Assembly (NCBI RefSeq): GCF_013375035.1
Contig: NZ_CP056032.1
Location: 2,760,001-2,824,000 of the forward strand
Length of the DNA stretch: 64,000 bases
From: Spirosoma sp. KUDC1026
GTDB lineage: Bacteria > Bacteroidota > Bacteroidia > Cytophagales > Spirosomataceae
Direction: 5' to 3'
A program made the position numbers and the translations under genes. Each line of letters begins with the position of its first letter. Position 1 is the stretch's first letter. This document shows positions 44,970-54,340 of this stretch, piece after piece. Below the pieces are notes generated by a model. That model was given only the letters and a program-made list of their open reading frames with translations, ran no database searches and was not told where the DNA came from.

Positions 44970-45058
44970 GCTCGGTAGACGATTTTGCCTTGGCGTAATT
45001 CAACGTACTTCTTTGGGGTATACCAACAGAACCCTAAGCTAGTTTCTTCAGAACTTTC

Positions 45059-45101
45059 TTGCGTAGTCAATAAATTATGTATGTTTACGGGTACGTACCC
45101 G
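45059..45101 (+). promoter_or_regulatory. Candidate nagA promoter with operator palindrome
   Basis: TATGTTTA at 45080-45087 is one base off TAnnTTTG, with a weak TTG at 45059-45061 about 18 bases upstream. The perfect 14-bp palindrome CGGGTACGTACCCG (45088-45101) follows immediately, over the expected transcription start. A bound LacI-type repressor would block transcription here. The nagA ATG is 104 bases further. Confidence 0.4.
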
Positions 45102-45204
45102 GAGGTGATTTCTTGCTTGGGAAATCGGGTGAAACGATCGGATAGGGACTTATTCTCCGTAGTTCATACGAGCCGGTCGAAAATGATACGTACTTGTTCG
45201 CAGC

Positions 45205-46404
45205 ATGGAATTTCTGAAAATAACCAACGGTACACTCATCACACCGTTCCGCTACGTTCGGGGTGGTACAATCGTCGTTCGGGATGGTCGGATTGCGGGG
45301 GTTCACGATCGGGATGTGGAGGTACCGGATGCGGTTAACCTGGATGCCAGGGGGAAGTTCGTAGCGCCGGGGTTTATCGACATTCACGTACATGGGGGCG
45401 GTGGGCACGATTTCATGGACGGTACCGAAGAAGCCTTTCTGAAAATTGCCGAACTCCATGCTCAATACGGCACTACGTCGCTGGTGCCAACCACGCTGAC
45501 CGCCGAAAAGGAAGACCTGCTGCATACGCTGGACATGTATGAAAAAGCGAAGCAGAAAAACCAGCGCGGTGCTGCTTTTCTGGGTATGCATCTGGAAGGG
45601 CCCTACTTTGCGCTGAACCAGCGGGGGGCGCAGGACCCGCGCTACATCCGCAATCCCGATCCCGCAGAATACGAAGAAATTCTGGCCTACTCATCGTCTA
45701 TTGTTCGCTGGAGTGCCGCCCCGGAATTAGCGGGGGCTATTGAGTTTGGCCGGCGACTACGCGAAAAGGGGATACTGGCGGCCATTGCGCATACCGATGC
45801 GGTTTACGACGATGTGCTGACAGCCTACGAAAATGGCTACTCACTGGCTACGCATCTGTATTCGGCCATGTCGGGGGTAACGCGCCGGAATGCGTTTCGC
45901 TACGCCGGAGCAATCGAAAGTGCCTTGCTGCTGGATATGGATGTTGAACTGATCACAGATGGTATTCATCTGCCAGCGCCCCTGCTCAGGCTAGTTTACA
46001 AAATTAAGGGTGCCGACCGGATAGCCTTGATTACGGATGCCATGCGGGCGGCAGGTATGCCCGAAGGTGAAAGTATACTAGGTTCACTGACGAATGGCTT
46101 GCCCGTGTTGGTCGAAGATGGCGTCGCTAAACTACCCGACCGCAGTTCGTTTGCGGGCAGCGTGGCCACGACAAACCAGCTCGTACGTAACATGGTTCAG
46201 TTAGCGGACGTGCCGCTTCTCAATGCTGTCCGGATGGCGAGTACAACCCCCGCCCGCATTATGGGTGTTGAAGGACGCAAGGGGTCACTGATGGTGGGGA
46301 AAGATGCTGATCTGGTGATTTTCGATCAGGATATTAACATAGAAACGACCATCGTCAATGGTAAAATTGTATACGCAAAAGAGCGGATGCTGAGTGCCCT
46401 ATAA
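45205..46404 (+). CDS. nagA: N-acetylglucosamine-6-phosphate deacetylase
   Basis: Removes acetate from GlcNAc-6-phosphate to give glucosamine-6-phosphate in the cytoplasm. The 399 residues match the family: FIDIHVHGGGGHDFMDG near residue 55 carries the metal/phosphate motif, MHLEGPYF the catalytic-site Glu, AIAHTDA and ATHLYSAM the His ligands, and LITDAMRAAG the catalytic Asp. It heads the GlcNAc operon, 235 bp after the LacI-type regulator. No N-acetylglucosamine kinase is seen between here and the transporter, so one must be elsewhere. Confidence 0.94.
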   Translation: MEFLKITNGTLITPFRYVRGGTIVVRDGRIAGVHDRDVEVPDAVNLDARGKFVAPGFIDIHVHGGGGHDFMDGTEEAFLKIAELHAQYGTTSLVPTTLTAEKEDLLHTLDMYEKAKQKNQRGAAFLGMHLEGPYFALNQRGAQDPRYIRNPDPAEYEEILAYSSSIVRWSAAPELAGAIEFGRRLREKGILAAIAHTDAVYDDVLTAYENGYSLATHLYSAMSGVTRRNAFRYAGAIESALLLDMDVELITDGIHLPAPLLRLVYKIKGADRIALITDAMRAAGMPEGESILGSLTNGLPVLVEDGVAKLPDRSSFAGSVATTNQLVRNMVQLADVPLLNAVRMASTTPARIMGVEGRKGSLMVGKDADLVIFDQDINIETTIVNGKIVYAKERMLSAL

Positions 46405-46565
46405 TTCGACCAGTATCCGAACCCTGTTTTTTGTGCAGACGAACGGCCTGCTTTCCGAAGTAACCTTCAGCGAGCCAGCCAGGGGACAAATGAATCGGCT
46501 AACAACGTTAATTGCTGTCATTCCGAATTTGAACCCGTCATAAACTTATATTGATAAACAGCGTA

Positions 46566-47330
46566 ATGAAAACAACAGTTGGACAGGTCGATGCCCTGCG
46601 TGTGTGCGTCTTTGATACCCGTCAGGCAATGGGTGCAGCCGCCGGAAAGGATATAGCGGACAAAATCAGGGAACTGCTAGCCAAGAAGGAAAGCCTACGC
46701 ATCATCTTTGCCGCAGCCCCTTCCCAGAACGAGATGCTGGCGTTTCTGGCCAGCGCCGACGGTATCGACTGGTCGCGGATTGACGTATTTCATATGGACG
46801 AATACGTAGGGCTGCCCACAAATGCTCCCCAGCGGTTTGCCTATTTTCTGACCACGAAACTGTTTGCCAACGTTGCCCCCCGCTCGGTCAATCTAATCGA
46901 TGATACGTTGGGGGCAGATGCGGCCTGCCAACGATACAAGGAGTTGCTCGAACAAGGCCCTATCGACATCGTTTGCCTGGGCATTGGCGAGAACGGCCAC
47001 CTGGCTTTCAACGATCCGCCAGTAGCCGATTTCGACGATCCGGAGGTGATCAAACGAGTTGAACTGGATGACATCTGCCGACAGCAGCAGGTAAATGATG
47101 GCTGTTTCGCGACGTTCAACGATGTTCCCAAAGAAGCCCTTACACTGACTATTCCAACCTTATTATCCGGTCATCACCTGTTTTGCGTAGTACCCGGAAA
47201 GACGAAACGGCAGGCCGTCAACGCGGTACTAACCGGACCTATCACAACCGATTGCCCAGCCTCAATTCTACGTCAGCATGCCGACTGTACGCTGTATGTC
47301 GATGCTGATTCGTACGGACAGCCAGCGTAA
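46566..47330 (+). CDS. nagB: Glucosamine-6-phosphate deaminase family
   Basis: Converts glucosamine-6-phosphate to fructose-6-phosphate and ammonia. The 254-residue protein has the NagB/6-phosphogluconolactonase fold: FHMDEYVGL near residue 75 with catalytic Asp, GIGENGHLAFNDPP near 143 with catalytic Glu/His, and a C-terminal VVPGKTKRQAV phosphate site. The set nagA-nagB-transporter-hexosaminidase makes this assignment firm. It starts 161 bp after nagA. ATG 46566 is chosen over a TTG five codons upstream. Confidence 0.88.
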   Translation: MKTTVGQVDALRVCVFDTRQAMGAAAGKDIADKIRELLAKKESLRIIFAAAPSQNEMLAFLASADGIDWSRIDVFHMDEYVGLPTNAPQRFAYFLTTKLFANVAPRSVNLIDDTLGADAACQRYKELLEQGPIDIVCLGIGENGHLAFNDPPVADFDDPEVIKRVELDDICRQQQVNDGCFATFNDVPKEALTLTIPTLLSGHHLFCVVPGKTKRQAVNAVLTGPITTDCPASILRQHADCTLYVDADSYGQPA

Positions 47331-47350
47331 CGCAGAACCTCTCCAACGCC

Positions 47351-48673
47351 ATGATTTCAACCGACGCATCAGCGAATAAGACTGCCGCTACGCCAAACGC
47401 AACGGGTTCGATTATGATTGTCGGCGTTATGTTTTTTGTGTTTGGCTTTGTGACCTGGATCAATTCGATTCTGATTCCTTATTTTAAAATCGCCTGCGAA
47501 CTGACTCATTTTCAGTCGTACCTGGTGGCATTTGCCTTCTATATTTCGTATCTGGTTATGTCGATGCCCGCGTCGGCATTGCTGAAACGGGTAGGGTTTA
47601 AACAGGGTATGATGGTGGGCTTTTTCATCATGTCGTTTGGTGCATTGCTCTTTTTGCCAGCGGCTTACACCCGGACATACACCCTTTTTCTGACCGGCCT
47701 GTTTACGATTGGTACGGGCTTAGCCGTACTCCAGACGGCATCGAACCCCTACGTAACCATTCTGGGGCCAATTGAGCGGGCGGCCCAGCGCATCAGCATT
47801 ATGGGCATCTGCAACAAAACGGCTGGTATCGTAGCACCTCTGCTCTTTGCCGCCGTAATCCTGCGGTCCTCTGATGCAGAACTTTTTAAGCAAATTCCTC
47901 TGATGACGCCCGGCGACCGGAGTGTAGCCCTCGACGAGTTGATCCGACGGGTGATGGTGCCCTATGCCTGCGTGAGCGTAGTCCTGTTTGGGCTGGGTTT
48001 GTTTATCCGATATTCGTCGCTCCCCGAAATTGATACGGAACAGGAAAGCGGGGAAGTTCTGGCCACCAACTCGGACAAAACCAGCGTACTGCAATTTCCC
48101 CACCTGGTGCTGGGGGCACTGGCTATCTTTTTTCACGTTGGCTCCCAGGTAATTGCGATTGATACCGTCATCGGTTACGCCAGTTCGATGGGCGTTTCGC
48201 TGCTGGAGGCAAAAGGTTTCCCGTCGTATATTTTATTTGCTACCATCTGCGGGTATCTGATCGGCATCGTCACAATTCCCCGCTTCATTCAACAGGTAAA
48301 CGCGTTACGGATCTGTACGTTCCTGGGGGTTGTGTTCAGTCTGGGTATTCTGTTCGTGCCGGGTAACCTTACGCTGTTCGGCCATAGTATGAAACTGTCC
48401 TTCTGGTTTCTAGTCGCGTTGGGGCTGCCCAATTCGCTGGTCTGGGCGGGTATCTGGCCCCTGGCGCTGGCTCGGTTAGGGCGTTTCACCAAAGTTGGTA
48501 GTTCTCTGATGATTATGGGGCTGTGTGGCAACGCCATCATGCCGCTGGTGTACGGCTATTTTGCCGATAGTTTTTCCCTGCAACAGGCGTACTGGGTGCT
48601 GCTTCCCTGCTACCTTTATCTGTTATTTTACGCCGTCTACGGCCATAAGCTGAAGACCTGGCGCTATTCCTAA
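47351..48673 (+). CDS. Sugar:H+ symporter, FHS family (NagP-like)
   Basis: Twelve-helix MFS permease of the fucose-hexose-proton symporter group, 440 residues. Family traits: FVFGFVTWINSILIPYFK in helix 1, the long helix-4/5 stretch GTGLAVLQTASNPYVTILGP, and QRISIMGICNKTAGI. Members of this group include FucP, GluP and NagP. It follows nagB by 20 bp and precedes GH20 by 13 bp, so it most likely imports GlcNAc released by the hexosaminidase. Confidence 0.88.
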   Translation: MISTDASANKTAATPNATGSIMIVGVMFFVFGFVTWINSILIPYFKIACELTHFQSYLVAFAFYISYLVMSMPASALLKRVGFKQGMMVGFFIMSFGALLFLPAAYTRTYTLFLTGLFTIGTGLAVLQTASNPYVTILGPIERAAQRISIMGICNKTAGIVAPLLFAAVILRSSDAELFKQIPLMTPGDRSVALDELIRRVMVPYACVSVVLFGLGLFIRYSSLPEIDTEQESGEVLATNSDKTSVLQFPHLVLGALAIFFHVGSQVIAIDTVIGYASSMGVSLLEAKGFPSYILFATICGYLIGIVTIPRFIQQVNALRICTFLGVVFSLGILFVPGNLTLFGHSMKLSFWFLVALGLPNSLVWAGIWPLALARLGRFTKVGSSLMIMGLCGNAIMPLVYGYFADSFSLQQAYWVLLPCYLYLLFYAVYGHKLKTWRYS

Positions 48674-48686
48674 ACCGGATCAACCA

Positions 48687-50276
48687 ATGAAAAATCTTCT
48701 CCTGCTAGTGGTCCTTCTGACGCTAACTGTTAATTCCGTCCGGAGTCAGCAAGCGACGCAATCGGGCCCGAAAGCGCCGGTCAAAGGCTTTCATCTGGAT
48801 TTGCGTATTCAGGTGATGACCATAAGCGCTCTGAAAGACCTGGCGCAGAAACTGCAGAAACAGGGCATTAATACGCTGATTATGGAGTGGGAGGCTACAT
48901 ACCCTTTCGAGAAGCACCCCATGATTTCTAACCGCTACGCCTACAGCCGGTCGGATGTTACGTCCTTTATTGCGTACTGTAATAGTCTGGGCATCGACGT
49001 TATTCCGCTGCAACAGAGTTTTGGGCATGTCGAGTACATACTACGTAATCCGCGCTACACGGCTTTGCGGGAAGATCAGAAGGATTACTCGCAGGTGTGT
49101 CCCATCGAGAGTGCGTTGAACAAGGCGCTGTTCACTGACCTGTTTACCGATTTAGTGGCGACGCACAGCTCGCCGTATTTCCACATCGGCGGGGACGAAA
49201 CGTATCTGCTCGGGCATTGCCCTAAATGCCAGGCAAAAGTTGCCAAGGAAGGCAAATCCAAACTGTTTGTCGACCACATCAGGATGCTGTGCGACATTGT
49301 GACCAGCCTGGGGAAACGTCCGGTGCTCTGGGCAGACATTGCCCTGAAACATCCCGAAGCGCTCTCACTGCTGCCGAAAGAAACTATTCTGATCGACTGG
49401 AATTACGGCTGGGCCATCAATCGATTCGGTGATCCTAAAAAACTGGTCGCAACCGGGTTCGAAATCTGGGGAGCACCCTCGCTGCGGAGCCATCCTGACA
49501 ATTACTTTCTAACGCAGTGGGAAAAGCATTTCAAGAACATCCGGGATTTCGTGCCAACGAGCCGACAGATGGGCTACAAAGGACTGGTTATGACCTCCTG
49601 GTCGACGTCGGGTTTATATTCGCCCGTTTTTGAATCCAGTGCGGATATTGTCGATCTCTACGCCATCCGGCACGTGTATCCGCTGACGGGCTTTACTATG
49701 CTGCTGGCCGCTTACGGACAAAGCCTGAAAACGACGCAGCCCCTGAACATTCAGCAGTTTGTTGAGACGTACACCCAGGACACCTACGGGTTCACAAAAG
49801 ACCAGGCAGGGCAGTTCTGGAGAGCGTTGACTACGGCCCCTTACGAAGTGACGCAGGGTGAAGTCGTTTCGCCAAAACCTATGACGATCCGGACGTTGCT
49901 GGACAGTACGCGACTGGCGGCAAAAACGCTGGCGGACCTGACGCCGTCCAGAAACAAAGAGGAATTTGAGCAGTACCGGCTGATGACCGATGTCCGGGTG
50001 GAATACCTGACCTATCAGGAAATTGAAAAAGAGGTCAACGCCCCAAGTTTTACAACAGCTCAAATCGCGCCGATGCTGACCCGGCTGAAAACGCTCATAG
50101 TTGCATCCGAAAAGACGAGCAATCGCTTCATTACGTTGAACAAAGCCTCGTTTCATCCGGCAGAGCTGGAACAGGAAACCTACTGGCGAACTGTTAAACC
50201 GCGTTTGCTGTACGAGCGCCTGTCGAAAACAAAAAGCCGAACTCCCGCTGATTTTCCGCAGAACAGCGGTAAGTAG
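48687..50276 (+). CDS. GH20-type beta-N-acetylhexosaminidase, exported
   Basis: Exported enzyme of 529 residues with signal peptide (MKNLLLLVVLLTLTVNSVRSQ). The catalytic pair Asp170-Glu171 sits in HIGGDETYLLG, the hallmark of GH20, where Asp positions the substrate acetamido group and Glu is the acid. GFHLDLR near residue 34 is strand 1 of the barrel, and VLWADI and MTSWSTSGLY are later barrel strands. The usual N-terminal GH20b domain is missing, so it is a single-barrel member. It would release GlcNAc from chitin, glycoprotein or peptidoglycan fragments for the transporter encoded just upstream. Confidence 0.83.
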   Translation: MKNLLLLVVLLTLTVNSVRSQQATQSGPKAPVKGFHLDLRIQVMTISALKDLAQKLQKQGINTLIMEWEATYPFEKHPMISNRYAYSRSDVTSFIAYCNSLGIDVIPLQQSFGHVEYILRNPRYTALREDQKDYSQVCPIESALNKALFTDLFTDLVATHSSPYFHIGGDETYLLGHCPKCQAKVAKEGKSKLFVDHIRMLCDIVTSLGKRPVLWADIALKHPEALSLLPKETILIDWNYGWAINRFGDPKKLVATGFEIWGAPSLRSHPDNYFLTQWEKHFKNIRDFVPTSRQMGYKGLVMTSWSTSGLYSPVFESSADIVDLYAIRHVYPLTGFTMLLAAYGQSLKTTQPLNIQQFVETYTQDTYGFTKDQAGQFWRALTTAPYEVTQGEVVSPKPMTIRTLLDSTRLAAKTLADLTPSRNKEEFEQYRLMTDVRVEYLTYQEIEKEVNAPSFTTAQIAPMLTRLKTLIVASEKTSNRFITLNKASFHPAELEQETYWRTVKPRLLYERLSKTKSRTPADFPQNSGK

Positions 50277-50288
50277 TACAGACTCTTG

Positions 50289-50696
50289 TCAGAGCAGGAG
50301 TCGTTGCTGCACCTCTGCTTCGTAACGGGCACCGATGGGAATGTCCTGGCCAGCCACCCGTAGGGTTTTGTTCCTGATCGAGTCAATTCGATTGACCGGA
50401 ATAATAAAGGATCGGTGTACACGCAGGAAACCGTCTTCCGGGACGGCCAATTCCTCCAGCTTCTGCAGCATGGTTTTCATGGTCATCCGGGTAACGATGG
50501 GGCGCTGATTCAGTAGATGGATTTTTAAGTAATCGTCCAGCCCTTCGATGTACAAAATGTCCGGCAGGGAAACTTTGTACAGTTGACAATCGGCCCGAAT
50601 GTAGATAAACGATGATTTGGCGGTGCTGGGAGCAGTCAGAAACTGATGATAGTCGGCGGCCCGGCGCAATCCTGTCCAAAAAATAAAATCAGGCAC
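50289..50696 (-). CDS. LytTR DNA-binding protein lacking a receiver domain
   Basis: A protein of about 135 residues that is almost entirely a LytTR DNA-binding domain (residues 30-130: SFIYIRADCQLYKVSLPDIL, IEGLDDYLKIHL, FLRVHRSFIIPVNRIDSI, IPIGARYEAEV). The start is uncertain: GTG 50696 overlaps the MBL-gene stop by 8 bp, and a TTG at 50669 is also possible. The segment LRRAADYHQFL before the domain resembles the linker that usually follows a receiver in LytTR response regulators, so this may be a remnant of a two-domain regulator or a genuine stand-alone LytTR protein. Confidence 0.7.
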   Translation of the reverse strand: MPDFIFWTGLRRAADYHQFLTAPSTAKSSFIYIRADCQLYKVSLPDILYIEGLDDYLKIHLLNQRPIVTRMTMKTMLQKLEELAVPEDGFLRVHRSFIIPVNRIDSIRNKTLRVAGQDIPIGARYEAEVQQRLLL

Positions 50697-51456
50697 AGAC
50701 AGTAAAAACCGGGGTTTCCTCAAAGCGGGACGCCACGATAACGGCCGTATTGTCGCGGTGGGGCATGAATAAGTCGGCGGCTAGCTGCGGATGGTTATTT
50801 TCGTGCGATAAGTGCGACAGCAGGACGTGACTCATGAACGACGGCTTGTAACTCAGGAACAAGTCAAGTGCCTGCTGATTGGACAAATGCCCTTTACCAC
50901 CCCGAATCCGTTGCTTCAGAAAGAACGGGTACCGGCTCGTTTCGAGCATCTGCTCGTCGTAATTCGCTTCCAGGAAAGCGGCATGACACTGACTGAAATG
51001 CTTGATCAGGTGTTCGCAGGGTGAGCCAATGTCTGTAAACACACCCACGTTCGTGTTCTTGTACGTAACGACGAAACTGTGTGGGTCGCTGGCGTCATGC
51101 AGCTTGGGGAAAGCCGTTACGCATAACTCACCAATCATGGCAGGCTCATCGCTCCGCAGCGCTTTGATGGGAAATTTTTGTTCCGGCAGCCGGACGTGCT
51201 GTAAGGTTCGACGCGTGACAAAAACGGGTAATTGATATTTGGTGGCCAGCTGGGAAATTCCGCGAACGTGGTCGGCGTGCTCGTGGGAGATAAAAATGGC
51301 TTTTACCGTTTGCATGGATAAGCCCAGGCGCTGCATCCGCGTTTCGACCTGCCGGCGGGAAATGCCCACGTCGATTAAGACGGCTTCCTGTTCGTTGCCA
51401 ACGTAGTAACAGTTTCCGTTGCTGCCCGAATTGAGCGAGGTAATAAATAAAGACAT
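50689..51456 (-). CDS. MBL-fold metallo-hydrolase (YycJ/WalJ-like)
   Basis: Metallo-beta-lactamase-fold protein of 255 residues. It begins MSLFITSLNSGSNGNCYYV, typical of the YycJ/WalJ group, and has the metal motif SHEHADHV with further ligands in KLHDASDP and the C-terminal LSHLSHENN region. YycJ proteins have 5'-3' exonuclease activity in studied Firmicutes and a role in DNA repair; the same activity here is inference. The start at 51456 is used because residues upstream are not conserved. It is divergent from the gamma-glutamyltransferase gene. Confidence 0.82.
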   Translation of the reverse strand: MSLFITSLNSGSNGNCYYVGNEQEAVLIDVGISRRQVETRMQRLGLSMQTVKAIFISHEHADHVRGISQLATKYQLPVFVTRRTLQHVRLPEQKFPIKALRSDEPAMIGELCVTAFPKLHDASDPHSFVVTYKNTNVGVFTDIGSPCEHLIKHFSQCHAAFLEANYDEQMLETSRYPFFLKQRIRGGKGHLSNQQALDLFLSYKPSFMSHVLLSHLSHENNHPQLAADLFMPHRDNTAVIVASRFEETPVFTVCA

Positions 51457-51567
51457 AAGACTACTAAAGTACGCTTTTTTTTCGGGATGAAGGCAGCTGC
51501 CAACCGGTAAAATCAAGCGCATACCGTACTTTACTGATCTACAAAGCCTACCTGAATAACGTCATCC

Positions 51568-53319
51568 ATGAAACGTATTATCGTTGCGGCCCTTAGCGGG
51601 TGCTGCTTGTTTATCTGCTTATCGTCATCTGTGCTGTACGGGCAAACCAGCGACAAAGGCGACCGGATAAGCGGCCCTAATTTTGCGACCCGTAGTCCGG
51701 TACTGGGGCGGCATGGTATGGTTGCGACGAGCCACCCGCTGGCAACGCAGATTGGTCTGGACGTATTGAAACAAGGCGGAACGGCCATCGACGCAGCCAT
51801 TGCGGCCAACGCTGCCCTGGGCGTTATTGAACCGAACAACGGCGGTATTGGCGGAGATCTATTCGCCATTATCTGGTCGGCGAAAGAGCGGAAGATGTAC
51901 GGACTGAACGCCAGCGGACGCTCACCCCAGGAGTTGACGTACAATACCCTCAAAAACCTGCTGGGTAACCGAACGCAGTTGCCGTTGTACGGCCCATTAT
52001 CGGTCTCGGTGCCTGGTACAGTCGATGGCTGGTTCCAACTTCACGGCCGTTTTGGGAAACTGCCCATGCGAACCCTGCTGGAACCCAGTATCCGCTACGC
52101 CAGAGAAGGCGTGCCCGTACCGCAGGTCATTGCTTATTCGTGGCAGATAGCCGCGCGTCGGCTGGCCGACAACCAGGCTGACATCACCGAGTTTGCCAAT
52201 TTCCGAAAGATCTTTCTGATCCAGGGGAAAGCGCCGGTTGAGGGGCAGGTGTTTCGCAATCCGGATCTGGCGGCTACGTACGAAAAGATAGCAAGGGGAG
52301 GGCGGGATGCGTTTTACAAAGGCAGCATCGCGGAAGATATGGATCGTTATGCCCGCCGAACGGGAATCTATCTACGGAAGGCTGATCTGGCAACGCATCG
52401 GAGTACATGGATACAGCCCGTATCAGTCAACTACCGTGGCTACGATGTATTTGAACTCCCGCCCAACGGCCAGGGAATTGCCGTATTGCAGATGCTGAAC
52501 ATTCTGGAAGGATATGACCTGAAAAAGCTGGGGCATAACAGTGCCGAATACCTGCACCTGCTGGTTGAAGCCAAGAAACTGGCCTTCGAAGACCGGGCGC
52601 GATACTACGCTGATCCGGAGTTTGCCAAGGATTCGATTGACTGGCTGCTGACGAAACAGTACGCGGCTGTCCGGCGCAAACTGATTAATCCGGCAAAAGC
52701 GTCTGAACACCTGGATGCGGGTGATCCGGCCCTGCGGGCGGGCGATACGGTCTACCTGACTGCCGCCGATGAGGAAGGCAACATCGTATCGCTTATTCAA
52801 AGCAACATGCTGGAATTTGGCAGCGGCATGGTGCCCGATGGCCTGGGCTTCGTCTTGCATAACCGCGGAACCAGCTTCAATCTTAAACCCGACCACGCCA
52901 ATGTGTACGCACCCGGCAAGCGCCCGTTCACAACTATCATCCCCGGTTTTGTGCTGAAAGATGGCCAGCCGTTTCTGTCGTTTGGGGTGATGGGAGGTGC
53001 CATGCAGCCGCAGGGACATCTGCAGGTTCTCTGCAACATTATCGACTTTGGGATGAATGTGCAGGAAGCGGGCGATGCGGCCCGGTTCAGCCATTCCGGT
53101 AGCAGCGAACCGATAGGGACTGTTATGCAGGATGGCGGACGGCTGGCACTGGAAAGTGGTATTTCGCCGGCCGTACGGGCAAGTCTGGAAAAGCTGGGAC
53201 ACAAACTGGCTCCCACCGATTTCTTCGGCGGGTATCAGGCCATTCAGTGGGATACCACGAACAAGATCTACTGGGGAGCCAGCGAAATGCGTAAAGACGG
53301 GCAGGCAGCCGGATACTGA
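51568..53319 (+). CDS. ggt: Gamma-glutamyltransferase, exported
   Basis: Self-processing N-terminal-nucleophile hydrolase that cleaves glutathione and other gamma-glutamyl compounds in the periplasm. Signal peptide (MKRIIVAALSGCCLFICLSS) is followed by the 60-kDa precursor. The cleavage and catalytic Thr is Thr394 in GDTVYLTAADEEGN, aligned with TTHYSVVD of E. coli; the second residue is Val rather than Thr. GGNxxGGDLF is present as NNGGIGGDLFAI near residue 92, and GGAMQPQGHLQ and SGSSEP lie in the small subunit. Length 583 is standard. Confidence 0.9.
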   Translation: MKRIIVAALSGCCLFICLSSSVLYGQTSDKGDRISGPNFATRSPVLGRHGMVATSHPLATQIGLDVLKQGGTAIDAAIAANAALGVIEPNNGGIGGDLFAIIWSAKERKMYGLNASGRSPQELTYNTLKNLLGNRTQLPLYGPLSVSVPGTVDGWFQLHGRFGKLPMRTLLEPSIRYAREGVPVPQVIAYSWQIAARRLADNQADITEFANFRKIFLIQGKAPVEGQVFRNPDLAATYEKIARGGRDAFYKGSIAEDMDRYARRTGIYLRKADLATHRSTWIQPVSVNYRGYDVFELPPNGQGIAVLQMLNILEGYDLKKLGHNSAEYLHLLVEAKKLAFEDRARYYADPEFAKDSIDWLLTKQYAAVRRKLINPAKASEHLDAGDPALRAGDTVYLTAADEEGNIVSLIQSNMLEFGSGMVPDGLGFVLHNRGTSFNLKPDHANVYAPGKRPFTTIIPGFVLKDGQPFLSFGVMGGAMQPQGHLQVLCNIIDFGMNVQEAGDAARFSHSGSSEPIGTVMQDGGRLALESGISPAVRASLEKLGHKLAPTDFFGGYQAIQWDTTNKIYWGASEMRKDGQAAGY

Positions 53320-53330
53320 ACAGACTGCCC

Positions 53331-54260
53331 TTAAAAAAGCAGCTTCCGGTCAATCTGAGCCGGTAATGCCCCCTGCCGACTAAGTTTCATTTTGGCCAGG
53401 GCCGCGCCGGACCGGGCACACTGCTCGGGAGAATGCTCGTCCAGATAAGCCGTCAGGAAACCGGCCCAGTAGGCATCTCCTGCACCGGTAACGTCTACTA
53501 CGTCGATTTTCTGACCAGGGATACGTACCTGGTTGGCACCCTTGTCGTACGATACGATACTGCCTTCGGGGCCGAGAGTCAGACAGATCAGTGATGCACC
53601 CATCCGGTGGAAATCTGCCAGGATCTGCTGATGGTCGCGAACCTCGCCGTAAATACGCTCGGCATCGTCTTCGCTTAGTTTCACTAGGGCACCGGTCGAG
53701 CAGTAATCGGCAATGATCTGTTGTGCCTGCTGACGGTCGGGCCAGATGCTGGGGGCGTAGTTGGCGTCGATGCTGATCTGACAGCCTGCCGCCTGCGCGC
53801 GCCGGGCTGCGTCAACGATGGTACGCTGGGCGGGCTCACGGCTCAGGGCAAAGCAGGTCGTATGAAAAATCTGTGCCTGTTTCAGCAGCGAGTCCGGAAT
53901 CTGTTCGGGCAGGATCTGACAGTCGGCCGTCCGGTAAGCAATAAAATCGGGCGTGCCCGCCGTGCGGGAAACAATGACAATGCTGGTCGGCGCCAGTGGG
54001 TCAGTAACGATATACTGCGTATCGACGCCCACCTCGTCTACCTGCCGAACCAAATACTTACCCAGGTTGTCGTTGCCAACACAGGCAACCAAAGCTGTTT
54101 TGTTGCCCAGCCGGGCCATGTTAGCCGCCATATTGGCCGGACTACCGCCCTGATACCGCCGAAAATCCGGTGAATCAAGCAGGCTGGTTGATACGTGGTG
54201 GGCAATAAAATCGGCCAGCAGTTCGCCAACAGATAAGAGCGCGTAGGGGCGTTGTGACAT
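53331..54260 (-). CDS. PfkB-family carbohydrate kinase (fructokinase-like)
   Basis: Cytoplasmic sugar kinase of 309 residues in the ribokinase/PfkB family. Seen: YQGGSPANMAANMARLGNKT near residue 36 for substrate binding, and DVTGAGDAYWAGFLTAYL near 255 with the catalytic Asp. The pattern and the neighbouring sugar transporter suggest a fructokinase acting on fructose released from sucrose. The transporter gene lies 80 bp upstream in the same direction, so the two likely form one unit. No invertase is adjacent. Confidence 0.8.
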   Translation of the reverse strand: MSQRPYALLSVGELLADFIAHHVSTSLLDSPDFRRYQGGSPANMAANMARLGNKTALVACVGNDNLGKYLVRQVDEVGVDTQYIVTDPLAPTSIVIVSRTAGTPDFIAYRTADCQILPEQIPDSLLKQAQIFHTTCFALSREPAQRTIVDAARRAQAAGCQISIDANYAPSIWPDRQQAQQIIADYCSTGALVKLSEDDAERIYGEVRDHQQILADFHRMGASLICLTLGPEGSIVSYDKGANQVRIPGQKIDVVDVTGAGDAYWAGFLTAYLDEHSPEQCARSGAALAKMKLSRQGALPAQIDRKLLF

Positions 54261-54340
54261 GATTCGTAAAAAACTTCCGACTGCAAACTGCTCGAAAGAA
54301 GATTACAATCGGAATAGAAAAGTAGAAACAAGGTTAAAAA

